A stretch of DNA of 64,000 nt from Favolaschia claudopus. Lineage: Eukaryota; Basidiomycota; Agaricomycetes; Agaricales; Mycenaceae. Positions 9,201 to 21,001 of this stretch are shown here, in pieces (positions within the stretch are counted from its first letter, which is position 1; each line of letters begins with the position of its first letter). The position numbers were made by a program, and so were the translations under genes. Under the pieces are notes generated by a model, which was given only the letters and a program-made list of their open reading frames with translations, was not told the origin of the DNA and searched no databases. The stretch spans positions 930,001-994,000 of the forward strand of contig JAWWNJ010000078.1 in assembly GCA_037176885.1 (NCBI GenBank), written 5' to 3'.

Positions 9201-12200
9201 CTACTCATAGATCACCATCAAGTTTGCAAGCTCTACACCGTCCATGAAGGCGTATTCGTCGTCGGAATCGCCAGGGGCAGCGACTATGGGTAACATAGCT
9301 CCGGGGCCATTATCGGCTGCCTCAGCCGCGCCGGCGCCAATGTCGGTATTGGGGATGGTAACATCGTCCTCATCTCCCTCTTCGTCACCGGATTCCTCCC
9401 TGCTACCAATCGATCTCCCATCTATCCCTATGTAATCACTAGGCCCCAGATTCTCCGAAATATCATTGGGGCCAAGGACGTTTTCGAGTGGATCATACGC
9501 ATCAAAATCGTCCGGGATATTGAAGCCTTCGGGACCACTTGTAATGCTGACGGGGGAAGTGCTTTTGCGGGTCACAATCATACTTCGCACCATGACAATA
9601 TTGAAAGGAAGAGGCCCAAAATTCCCCAGAGCAAGTTTATGAAGTGCGGGTTCGTATCCTGGGATCAATATTTCGTCCACCTAAATTTCATGAGTGCGGT
9701 TGAAAGAATGAAAATGTTGTATATGCATACCTGCACCAATACACGGTTCGCTGTCAGTTTCACCTTCTTCTCGAAATCACCAGTACCATGTTGAATCTGG
9801 ATATGCGAACCGATCGCGGGCTGTTCAAGGATCTGGCCCCGGGCAACAATTTTAGTTGCCCCGCCCCGGATGTCAACGAGGGTGCCTGACGCCAGGGAGT
9901 AGACCGGAAGGCCGACAGATGGGTCGCGCATGAGTGACCTCCAAACGAGGTGAGTCGCATGGAGTTTTACTGCCGCATAGGAAAGTTGCGATGGCGAGAG
10001 ATTGACCGCGCTCCAGTCGCTCAGTTGAATGACGTTAGTTTGCCGGATAGATTTGCCAAGGACACAGCCAGCAAGCGTTGGAAGACTTGCTTTTGCATCA
10101 GAGACTGCGCCCTTGGTTTTAGCTAACCGGCCCAGATCGATAGACGTCTCGGATATCGGCACATTCCACATATCAGCGAAACGGCGCATTTGAATCAACC
10201 TGGTGGCCGACTTTGATGGTACGATCTGACTTGAGCAGTGCAAGCAGATTTGGGGGAATACGTGCTACGGAGTTGAGAGTCGAAACCTGATGAAGACAAT
10301 AAATATAACAGAAACAACAGACGGAAAATGAATACTTTGAACAGATACATATCCTCTGCGGTAGCGAGACCAATCAAGTCTACGCCGGCTTGTCCAGCGG
10401 CGGCAATGAGACTACCTTGACCATCGGGTTGCATTTTGTGCTCAATGGTAAGCGCCAAAACAATCTTGGAATCCTCCGCGCGCCGAAGGATCTGGTAGCA
10501 GGTCGCATCAATGAGATCGGGGTGGGATAGAAACGTAAATTGGTCGCTTTCGACTGTCAGTGGCGGTAGATTGGAATAGGTACTGTGCTGAATATGCACA
10601 ACTCCATTCTTAAGCGATGGGATGCACCGCTCGTGAAATGCCCGTTCAGCTAGCAAAATTATTGAGCTTGCGTAAAGAAATGTAGAAAGATGTGATATTT
10701 ACCACGCGCGTTATCCGACCACATTAATTGTGTTGGTTCATGGCCATGTAACTCGAGGCTCCTCATCATTTTCTTGTAACACTCCTCGACATACGCGAGT
10801 TCTTTCGTCAACACCAGATACTGGCCGCGAATCTCTTCCCACTCATTAACAACGGTGTAAAGGGCAACATGAGTTGGAACACCGTTCAACAGTGCAAGAA
10901 GTTTAATGAGCTGCAAGAATGCTCGTGAGCTAGATACAACACACAGAGATAAAATTGACAATGCCTTAAAAGTGTGATCACCGCGCAAGATTTTTCCCGG
11001 CAACGATGCAGTAACACGGTCATGATACTGCCGGTGAGCTTGCATCCAATCCACAAAAACAGCTTTACAGTAATTGGCGGAAGGTGTTGATCCGCAGAAT
11101 CGAAGCTTGTCATCGTAGGTCGAAAATTGTTCAGGCGACGCGGGAATGGGAGTCGGAGAGCTGCGCAATGCCGCAACATAAATCAGCTCCCGCTGCGCAT
11201 GATCCAGATGGTGCATTTCGGATAGCACATCTGAGAATGGTTTTGGTCCGCAACGACTATTGAAGACTCCGCGCATGAGGGACAAGAGATTCTTGTCGAT
11301 GGCAGCACGCGCGGTGATGAAAGCTGTGGATGAAAATAAGCACACCTCACGCAACGACAGGGTGGAAAGGCTTACCGGGAAATGATTCTTGAAGCTCACG
11401 AGACAGTTGACTGACAATTCGGGGATCGGTTCCCTGGTATGACTTCCCGCAGGCTGCCAGATTACATTCAAGGCGATTTGTGAGGAAGTAATCCCGGTGC
11501 AGTCCTCGTACACGACGGGCTGTCGGATTGGAGTTATAACCTATTTCGAAGCTTGTGAATTGAATATTTCGTCCAGCGTAAGATTGACTCACCTTTCCGT
11601 GTTAAACGCCCGGTGCAGTTTACTCGGGGGCATTTCAGAATATCAGGTTCTCCCGGCAGTTTTGTTTTCAACCCCGGAAGCCACAAAAATGTATCCAGCA
11701 TGTAAAGCTCTCGTGGATTCATCCCCCCGTCACTCATCCGTGCCGCATCAAGTGCGAATATCGGCTCCCGGGCTCGCTGCCAGAAACTGCCGTGTTCATA
11801 GGCAATGGGCCGACCAAACCGGTTAATCTCATTGCGCAGCTGCGCAACCAAGGTTTGAAGAAATCCCTCACACATACTGCCTTTCTCTGCCTCGGGTTGC
11901 GACTCAGGCTCGACTACGTCTTCCAAACCAGACGAAGCTGGATCCGCAAGTAATGTCTCGTCGATCACATTCTCGGACTCGGGCGGTGAGGCGAGATTCA
12001 GATCCGCAAGTAATGCGGCCAAATCTGAGTCGGAAATCGTTCCCGCTTGAGATATTGACTGAGGGACTCGGAGCGCTTGTATGTGTGAGTCGCACTCTTG
12101 GGGAGAAAGGCCACCTGCACCGTCGGCAGGAGATTGGGATGGCGGCGCCCGAGGTGCAAAAATTGAGTATAGCCGAGTAGGAGCCAATTGTGATGAACGA

Positions 12201-12477
12201 GGAATCCCTGATTCACAAAAGAAATGGTAAATAGCGTGAAGTATGGTTAAATTGATGTAACATGTGCACCTTGAACTGGATTGTTCGTGAATTTCGACAT
12301 GTGCGCGCGACTTTCAGCGTTACGGCTACTGCTGGCCAATGGCGGACTCGGAGGTACTAGAGGTGGCGGCGGGGTGGGCAGCGAAGCAGGTGGAGGCAGT
12401 GGCTGCGGATTATTGACGACGTCGATTTGCCTACGTTTTCTGCCTGAGTTGACGCGAAAACCTCCCCAGCCGCTCAT
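9201..12477 (-). CDS. DUF6729-type protein with 3'-5' exonuclease-like domain
   Basis: A spliced minus-strand gene. My exon model is 12477-12270, 12207-11593, 11540-11376, 11323-10703, 10649-10336, 10286 to about 10195, about 10215-9731 and 9680-9201. Most joins use GT-AG and keep frame. The N-terminus (MSGWGGFRVNSGRKR) is followed by proline-rich text, then Cys pairs with LPGEPDILKCPRVNCTGRL and RRVRGLHRDYFLTN, which I associate with DUF6729. Later DHTFK, VNEWEEIR and MWSDNAR blocks lead to an exonuclease-like segment (DLIGLATAEDMYLFK...) and DLGRLAKTKGAVSDAKASL. The tail is acidic. Two oddities: a 54-base stretch at about 10,909-10,963 is best explained as a GC-AG intron, though it is open if retained; and there is a one-base frame change at about 10,195-10,215. 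Such genes are multicopy in Agaricomycetes. A nuclear or element-associated role is inference only. Confidence 0.65.
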
Positions 12478-12816
12478 GCAGGTCGCTCGCGAAAGAGAAA
12501 TTTGAAATGATTTGTCCTTGAGAAATAACAAGTGTCAACTCAAGTGCTCAAGCGCGTATCAAACAAAAATGAGTTACATACTGCAAGATAACAGAAAATG
12601 AGGATGAGTTGAAGGAACAAAAACTCAATGAAAACTGTACTCACAGATTAGCAGGGAGAATTAGCTGAATTCATGTTGTGAAAAATGTTTTGATGATGGC
12701 CGCCAACGAGAATGCAAGTTCAGCCGAGTCATGCAGAATCACTGCAATGCAAGAGCACTGAAGCAGTATGTGATCTACATCTCCCTCAGTAGCTCATAAA
12801 TCCCCTGTTGTCTCAG
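12478..12816. other. Spacer between divergent features
   Basis: AT-rich, with no open frame of note. It must hold the promoter of the minus-strand exonuclease-like gene. It also contains the junction at which the TRA1 homology to its right begins abruptly. No core promoter motif could be assigned with confidence. Confidence 0.4.
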
Positions 12817-13108
12817 AACGAGCTAGGTACAGAGACGGCTGTTGCGCAAGCTGTTGCGTCAGCTAAAGTCCTCCAGGTTCGTGACTTTTTTCAACACTTT
12901 TCCTGGTACTGACATGTGCTTTCGTTGTCAGGTAATAGCGGCAGAGCAGGAGGACAGCTGGTACGTGGCCAATGCCGAAATTCTGGTCAAACTCGTTCGG
13001 AAGGGCATGGTCACCGATGAGTATCCGCTGCACGATGCTTTGCACCCCATCTTTGCCCAGCTGATGCGGCGCTTCCCATTGCCTAAGGAGGAGGAGGAGC
13101 TGCAGGAC

Positions 13109-13680
13109 TAGTCTCACCAAGTCAGACTCTACAAGATTTATGATAGTCGATAAATCTATTATATAGAGTCTGAACTTGATGGCGCCTGCCATCCAAGACC
13201 TCGGATTCTGTGACACACGTGCCAGTTCACACGGTCGGATAAGGAAATGACACGTCGTTTGGAAAACTTGGCGGTCCAACTTGAGCCTTGACTTGAGCCC
13301 AATATGGAGCTTGTTGGCTGTATGGAGGTGGAGGGCTTAAAACCCCACATTTACATTTGCCGGGGTTATATTTACCATTGTGAAGCATCTGGGACTTTTG
13401 GACGGGGCCGTACGTAATCCCGAAGATAATATACTCATTCCATGAACATAATATTACTTGATGAATATGGTCCCAAAACGTGAACCGGAGTTATGTGTAT
13501 TTATGGGCTGGGCAGTCTTCCGATACTTCCCCAGGCTTGCGAAGCCTTCACAGTGGTGGTCGCTGCGTACCACAGCACCGACGCGCATACGTGTCATTCC
13601 CCATTGGGGCGTGGGAAAATGCACATGATGTTACAACTGTGACAAAACCGAGGTCGACCCCCGCCAACAATTTCAGACTA
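13109..13680. mobile_element. MULE-type MITE with 9-bp target duplication, copy 1
   Basis: Ends TAGTCT...CAGACTA, 572 bp, flanked by the direct duplication CTGCAGGAC (13100-13108 and 13681-13689). Removing the element and one duplicate rejoins the TRA1 frame exactly (EEELQD then DRSEF). Internally, GGCGCCTGCC...CCTCGG is repeated inverted near the right end, and a hairpin containing AGACTCTA...TAGAGTCT lies just inside the left end. A second family member is at 48085-48592. A 9-bp TSD is typical of Mutator-like elements. It is non-coding. Confidence 0.9.
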
Positions 13681-13940
13681 CTGCAGGACGACCGGTCGGA
13701 ATTCCACACCTTTGCCCACACAGCCATCTCCGATGGTTTACGCAACAGTGAACACAACGACATTACGCGGCACCCTTTTGATGCTTAAGGCGGTAGTTGA
13801 TGTCTCACCAGAGAGAATCGAGCCCTACGCTGCGAACTTGATGAGACTCCTGGGTAGACTAACAAAGGAGCATGCGAACTCGTCCCCGTCGTCTACCGGC
13901 TTCGATAACGGTGTGCGCCTTATCATCCACATCCTTGATA

Positions 13941-14466
13941 CTCGCACTTACCAAAAGTAACCGAATTCGGGGTTTTTCCCCAGAAATTACGATGGTCAAA
14001 GAACTTTGAGCGATGAAGGGTTCATTTACAGCGTGTTTGCTACAACTCTCATGATATAAATCTGGGGTAAGCTATCACACAGTGAGTGAATGAATTAATC
14101 TTCGAAATACCATTAATTTGGCCGTGTTTTCCTTTTTTGGAACACAGTCACCAAAATTTCAGGTGGGTGAGTACCTCAGAAATAGGTCTACTATCTCATG
14201 ACATTGTACCTGAGAAATCAGTGTTTGCTGGGCTATCCTCATCCTTCAATGAGGGTACTAAAACAGAGCAAGAAAGTGTTCATTTGATACATAAATAAAC
14301 AAACATAGAAAATCCGCACAGGGAAAGCCCAATAACTTCGGCGCGTGTTATGTGCAATAGCATATGACCATCCCCCCTCTCTCTCACCAGTTGAACCAAC
14401 TGCTAACTGTATTAGCTGGTCGCAAGCAAGGCATTTCTAAATTCGGTTACTTTTGGTAATGCCGAG
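13941..14466. mobile_element. TA-flanked MITE inside TRA1 exon
   Basis: Inverted ends CTCG-NNN-TTACCAAAAGTAACCGAATT, 526 bp, flanked by TA (13939-13940 and 14467-14468). Excision with one TA restores GATATC and the conserved Ile-Leu-Asp-Ile-Cys-Gln reading of TRA1. The TA target is Tc1/mariner-like. No coding capacity. Confidence 0.9.
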
Positions 14467-16175
14467 TATCTGCCAGCTTTCTGTCGCTCATCTCGCCGAC
14501 CAACGGCGGTGGCTTTTGAGCACCCTGGTGATACTGGTGGAGAAGTCCAAGAGCTCCATCATCTGCAGTTATATCTCCTCGACTTGGCCAAGTCTTGGGC
14601 ACTGGTGAAGCAAGACGCGTATCCTACGATGAAGGAGAAGGCCAGTCTCTTGCAGAAAATGGTGGCTTTTGAATCCCGCACGGAAACCATCCATTCTTCT
14701 TATCTTGGGGTCATCTATCAGATCTACACTGAGCCCGCCCTACGACGCAGTGATCTGACCGCCCGACTTGAGCATTCATTCCTTCTCGGTTGTCGAGCCA
14801 AAGACCCTGAGCTCCGCGAGAAATTTCTGGACCTTCTCGATGTTAGCGTGCCACGATCTCTCATCAGTCGCCTGACGTATATCTTCGGGGTTCAGAGTTG
14901 GGATGTACTTGCCGACCACAACTGGGCTCATCTTGCGCTTCATCTTTTGCTGAGCGCTGTCGATGCAGACCTTCCTGCCTCCCATGACCGCCGACTGTCG
15001 TTAAATCATACAATTCCTCGGCCCAGTACGCAAAGCGTCATACAACCGATGCAGAAATTGCTGTTCCTCGACGCACAGGCTGCTCATGACACCTGGGTGT
15101 CTGTATTCCCCGCAGCCTGGGTCTCTCTTTCGAGGCGCGAGCAGATCGACATAACCCAGCACACTATCAATCTGCTCAGTCGAGACTATCATATCAAGCA
15201 AGCTGATTTGCGGCCAAACATCATCCAGACTCTACTCACTGGGATACATGCATGCGCAACGCCGATGATTCTACCGCCTCATCTCGTGAAGTACCTTGCG
15301 AAAACGTTTGGAGCGTGGTTTGTTGCATTGGAGATCTTAGGAGCTTCGTTGGATCAGGTCAAAGACGATGAACAAACCATCCGAGAGTATGTTTTCGATT
15401 CGCTTGCCGATATCTATGCGGAGTTGGCGGAAGACGACATGTTTTACGGTCTCTGGCGGCATCGGTGTTTGTACCTGGACACCAATATAGCTCTTGCGTT
15501 TGAGCAGAATGGCATGTGGGAACAAGCCTCGAATGCTTATGAGGTTGCCCAAAGCAAGGCGCGTGCCGGCACTATTCCTTTCTCCGAAGCGGAGTTTTGT
15601 CTTTGGGAAGACCATTGGATCTTGGCGGCGGAGAAGCTTCAACAGTGGGACATTCTGCAAGACCTCGCGAAGTCAGAAGGGAACCAGGAACTGATGTTGG
15701 AGTGTGCTTGGAGAACCACTCACTGGGTCGAACACAAGGATGCGTTGGAGGAGCAGATTAGTCAGCTCCCCGAAGTCCCCACCCCTCGGCGTCGAGTGTT
15801 CGAAGCGTTCATTGCTTTATTGAAACTTCCTGCTGCTCTCGACAAGAATCTAGAATTCACCAGGATCCTCGAGGACGCCATGCAACTGACACTTCGCAAA
15901 TGGGTTGCTCTCCCGTCTCAATTGTCAGCCGCCCATGTTCCCCTGCTCCAGCATTTCCAACAATTTGTTGAGCTACAGGAAGCTGTGCAGATTTTTGGCT
16001 CGCTCTCTACCACTACGGCGCAGAATTTGGAGAAGAAGTACTCCGATTTGAAAATGGTCCTCCAAGCTTGGCGCGAGCGGCTGCCGAATCGGCATGATGA
16101 CATCAGCATCTGGAGTGATCTCGTGGCTTGGAGACAGAATGTTTTCCACGCTATCAATAACACCTACATACCGCT

Positions 16176-17170
16176 CAATATGATTTGTACAAGCTTAAGC
16201 ACCCCGCCTTCGGCAGGGCCGGCTCGCTGCGCTCGCGTCCCTACCTACGGGGGGTACACAGCTTGTCGGGGCTCCGCCCCAAACCCCGCCTGGATTTTTT
16301 TTTGCTGGATTCCTTGCCCGCGGCGCCGCACTGCCGCTCGCTGCACTCGCCGGCGCGCGGCGCCGGGGACCGCGTGTGAGTTTCAACATCTCGACGGCCG
16401 GTTGTGTAACATGTTGTAGGATGTTGACAAAACCCCGTGATTTTCTGTCAAAAGTCACGCGACTGATGGCCTGGCCCTCTTTTCAAGTATAGGATATATA
16501 TAGGATGCCGGAGTTCCGGCCTACAGAAGGGGGAGCTTGCGCGAATCCGTATCAATATTACAATGTACATTGGAGTAAAATAAGTTGAACAAGAAATTAT
16601 AAACTATGTCCAAGTAGATTCGGTTTCAGAAAAATACATATTCACTAAGGTCCATTCCTTGGCTGTCTAGAGTAAATGTAAGTTGAGCTCTCCGTTGTGT
16701 ATCAGTTTCAAGCATCCGCATTGAATCTGTTACATTAGCTCTTTTCGATCGTCCCCAGTGAAAACTCGTTCTAAATGCAATTCCAGCCAGAGTCTTGACG
16801 CGTGAAATGAACAGCTACAGACACACAAAAAAAATCCTCGGAGGATCCAGGGAGTACCAAGAAGTTGTATTCTCACGTCTGTGAAACAGTCGTGAGGAAA
16901 GGAACTTTTAGGAAGCCCAAATTCTTCGCAGATAGTCGTCGAAGACATGGCAGCACCGGCCAAGCACCGGCGCATCTGCCAAAATTGTGTTCCCATCACC
17001 ACCCATCACCTGGGATCAAGCGGACTGTCTCTGGATCAAGCGGAAATCCCTCGCATCACTCGGAGTCACAATATATCACGCATTTATTGATTACATCAAA
17101 ACGCTCTCGAGCACAGCTTATTGCTTTTCGGTGACGGCTCTGATAAAAGGGGGGGCAAGCCCCCCCAATA
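16176..17170. mobile_element. Unclassified ~1-kb insertion in TRA1
   Basis: TRA1 homology stops after the NNTYIPL codons (about 16175) and resumes with GATNNTQTFGYRG at about 17180. The interval begins with very GC-rich, self-complementary text (16196-16375) and ends with a G-run/C-run hairpin (GGGGGGGCAAGCCCCCCC at 17152-17169). No transposase, clear TIR or convincing target duplication was found. I considered an intron and a Helitron; neither fits well. No gene in the interval. Confidence 0.6.
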
Positions 17171-20100
17171 AACAACCAAAACGGAGGAGCTACCAACAAC
17201 ACTCAGACTTTTGGTTATCGCGGATACCACGAGACCGCATGGATTATTAATCGGTTCGCTCATGTTGCGCGCAAGCATGACTTGCTCGACGCCTGCTTCA
17301 CCTCCTTGATCAAAATCTACACCCTTCCCAACATCGAGATCTCTGAGGCTTTCCTCAAACTTCGAGAACAAGCCCGCTGTCACTATCAGAAACCAAACGA
17401 TCTTGCAGCTGGGTTGGAGGTCATCAACAATACGAATCTTGTTTTCTTCTCCGTGGCACAGAAGGCCGAGTTTTATACTCTCAAAGGGATGTTCCATGCC
17501 CGCGCTAAACGCAATGAAGACGCCAACAATGCTTTCGGTCAGGCAGTGCAGCTGGACATGACCCAGGCTAAAGCTTGGGCGGAATGGGGCCGTTTCAATG
17601 ACAACATGTTTAAGGAAGTGCCAGCCGACCTCTCGTATGCAGCCAACGCAGTTAGTTGCTATCTCCAAGCAGCAGGTCAGTATAAGAGCGAAAAGAGTAG
17701 GCCCCTCATCGCTCGAATACAGTGGCTTTTGAGTGTCGACGATAACACCCTTGCGGTATCTCGTGCCTTCGATACTTACAAAGGCGATGCTGCCTACTGG
17801 TATTGGATCACTTCCATTCCGCATCTCTGTATGTCATTGTCGAACCGCGAGGTTCAGCAAGCGCGCTACGTGTTACTCAACCTTGCTCGGCACTATCCCC
17901 AGGTAATTTGTTGGATGCGCATGTATACAATGGCATACTTACTTTGCGGCAGGCGCTCTTCTTCCAACTGCGTACCACACGCGAGGAGGTAATGCAAAGA
18001 AAGGCTGCTTTAGCCCGGGCTCAGGCCGCTTCCGCGGACCCTTCACGGCAGTCTGATGCATCCGCTGCTTCCACTAATGGTGACCATCATATGCTGCCGA
18101 CGGGAGATGACTCGCAGCGGCCGCCCAATACTGGTGCAGGGCTCGGAGCTTCCGATGGCACATACCCTCGCCAGGCTTCTGATTACGTGGAGGAAGTCGT
18201 TCAGTTACTCAAGACAGCTCTCCCCTTGCTCGTGCTGAGCTTGGAGACAATCGTCGATCAGGTTGCAGGTAAATTCAAGTCTTCTGGTGAAGAGGATACG
18301 TACCGGCATCTGTGCATGTTATTATCGGATGCCCTTCAGGTATGCTATTGTTTCATCAGCTTGCTCCGGAACTTGATACTCACTGTGCTTAGAATTATGT
18401 TCTGAGGATGAACTCTCTCAACGATGACGGACAGTTGAATCAAAACACAGTGACGACTCTATCCCGTTCCGGAATGACGCTCAGCGGACAAATTAAGGTG
18501 CGCTCGATATCGGTTGTCGACAGCAGATGCCTGACATAACCTGTAGAAGGATTTCGACGAAGCCTTCAGTCCCCAGCAAACGGTTTACGAGTATATCCAG
18601 AAACTTCAGCAATGGAGAACACGATATGAGAGGAATCTCGATTCAAAACCTCGAATTCAGCCATTGGATGCCCTGAGTCACTATCTTACTGAATTCCAGT
18701 TCCTCAAAGTCGATGAGATAGAGGTCCCTGGCCAGTATACTGAGGTCTGTGTTCGAGTCAACCTCCGTTACCAAGTCTGATCTTCCATCAAAGGACAAGG
18801 ACAGCAACCAGAATTTCGTTCGTATTCAGAGGTTTGGCCCCAAATTCGAAAATTGTCGAACGCATGGGATCACCTGGAAGCGCATAACGATTCATGGGAC
18901 CGACAACTCCAAGACCGCGTTCTCGATTCAATTAAATTCTACTCGTTACTCGCGCAGAGAAGAACGAGTCATGCAGATATTCCGCACTTTCAACGGGTCA
19001 GGTTGTCTGTCACAATCATCCTCTATGTGCTCATCGATGACTAAAGAGCGCTTACGCGGAAAAAAGAAAGTCGGAAGCGCAACCTTTCTTTCCACATTCC
19101 CGCCGTCGTCTCCTTCAGCCCCAATTTGCGGCTTTTCCAGACCGATTCAAGCTACGTCTCGCTTGGGGATATCTACGATCTTTACTGCGAAGAACAAGGC
19201 TTTGCAAAGGAAGACCCCTTCCTATTTGCAGGCGAAAAAGGCAAGAAGGTTATGCGCGAATATATGCAACAAACTGGGCAGCAGGTACGTTGAACAAAGA
19301 CTTGCAAAGAGTGGTTTTCATTGTCTGCTTCTAGCCTGGAAAGGCTGAATATCTCACCCTCAAAAAAGATATTTACGACGAGGTTGCCACGAAGATGGTT
19401 CCTGAAGATGTACTAACCAGGGTAATCACCATGAAACAACATTCCGGTCTGGACGCTAACATATTGTTCCAGTATATGATACGCACCATGGACGGACCAG
19501 GAGAACTGTGGCGAATGCGAAAGCAGTTTGCGTTGCAACTGGCTTCTTGTAGTTTCATGACATATACGCTCTCACTCACCCACCGAACACCGTATCGCTT
19601 TTTGCTGTCACGCACAACAGGTCAAATGACTATGACGGAGTTGGTTCCAGGTAGCGTTTATCGCCTCCTGATTCAGCTGGCGCTCAACACCTTGCAGGGC
19701 TCTCGCAACAGCTGCCTATCTTTGCGACAAACGATATTGTTCCCTTCCGCCTCACTCCGAATATGCAGAACTTCCTGGGACCCATCTTTACGGAGGGTAT
19801 CTTGACGTCAGGTATTCTAGCCATTGGACGAAGCCTGACAGAACCCGAGGTTTGTGCTATATCAGCAATCGTAGCTCGTCAACTCATCACGGTCTAGTTT
19901 GACTTGGAGCAACAGCTGTGCCTTTTCAGCCGTGACGAGGTCATGACCTGGCTGCGTGGCCGCGCACCAAACAGCAACCATGAAGCCAGTTTCAAGAAGT
20001 TTGTCGGGGCGAACATTGACGGCGTTGTGAAGCGCGCGGAACTCATGGCTTGCAAGATCGAACGTGATCAGGCTGTCAATAACCCGACCGCTCCGGTGTT

Positions 20101-20537
20101 GGCCCCAGTCATCCAGACCGTCACCAACTTGACTTCTAGTGCAACGAATCCTGTTCAACTGACGAAGATGGGAGAAATGTATACACCATGGTGTTAGTAC
20201 TATGGTGCGCATCACTTAAACACCACCAAACAAGAACGAAATTTATCGCGCATGATCAGAGCCTCCAGGTTTCTGATCCTCTTGCCAAAACATTCCGATT
20301 AGATGGTAGTTCAATCCCTCAAGAGGGATTCTCGATTGGATAAAAACTCACAATGAATAGTTTTTCCTCAGGTCAATTTGAGACATCACTGATGCAATCA
20401 ATCAATTAAGCACGTGCACTTACGCAATTTCCTAATGCAGACAACCTAACATGAGTTACACCCTATACAAGTAGCATATAGGTGGAAGGAGATGCAGTAA
20501 AGAACTGCTAACAACTCACTTACAGCCAACTCACTTA

Positions 20538-21001
20538 CAGCCGTTTGCAAAAATGATGACAGTCGGCCGAAAAAAATATATATAAACACTTTTTTGATCG
20601 GCCTGGTTCCCCACCTCGTTTGCGCATGTCTGAAGCATTTTCCGAGCTTCTTGAGAGGATAGATCGTTATTTTAGACAATAATGTACCATACTACTACTT
20701 TAAACCAGGCTAAACGGCTCAGTGGAAGGCTCAGGAGGGTGTTTTGACCATGAAAGCTGGCAATTTAGAAGAATATCTAGCTGATTGCTGGTTTTCTGGA
20801 GCCCAAAGCGAAAGTTCAACAGAAAACTTGACTTCGTCGTCAATTCGGCCCTTCCCGGGCGCCTATCGGGCGCTTATTTAAGGCTGACGCAATGCCGCGG
20901 CCTTGCGGCGGCTAACCTCATCATTCAACAATGTACAACAACGCGCTTCTTCGTCTTTTCCACCTTGTCGCGCTCAGATTTCTCACCTCTGCTGCTCTAA
21001 C
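20538..21001 (+). promoter_or_regulatory. Left inverted repeat, promoter and leader of accessory gene
   Basis: Non-coding arm of the two-gene element. It ends two bases from a Met codon whose product begins MPPRSSNRA. Its sequence mirrors the arm in front of the transposase gene, so both genes probably share one promoter type. No transcription start can be assigned from sequence alone. Confidence 0.6.

Larger units (their letters stand above)
12817..20197 (+). pseudogene. TRA1: TRA1/TRRAP C-terminal half, 5'-truncated and transposon-interrupted
   Basis: Translated segments match Tra1, the catalytically inactive PIKK-family scaffold of SAGA and NuA4. They cover the end of the HEAT region (AEILVKLVRKGM, VVDVSPERIEPY, LTARLEHSFLLG), the FAT domain (SDLVAWRQNVFHAINNTY, FGYRGYHETAWIINRFAH), and the kinase-like domain with FAT-C (NLSFHIPAVVSFSPNL, YMIRTMDGPGELWRMRKQF, ending near TPWC). 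Tra1 is about 3,700 residues; only the last ~1,700 are here, and the DNA just upstream belongs to another gene. From 17171 to 20197 every exon join keeps frame across about ten short introns (examples: 17903-17952, 18340-18392, 19285-19334, 19850-19897). Before that the coding region carries insertions at 13109-13680, 13941-14466 and about 16176-17170, plus one-base-class frame breaks near 13750 and 14550. It therefore cannot make a normal protein, unless the breaks are sequencing errors and the 5' part lies elsewhere. Confidence 0.9.

Noticed and set aside
12863..13279. 138-codon minus-strand ORF over the TRA1 exon and MITE
   Set aside because: It crosses the boundary of a MITE whose insertion is fixed by its 9-bp duplication, so it cannot be an ancestral gene.
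16176..17170. Helitron or a large intron in TRA1
   Set aside because: The ends are not TC...CTRR in either orientation, and no donor and acceptor restore the frame well. Left as unclassified.
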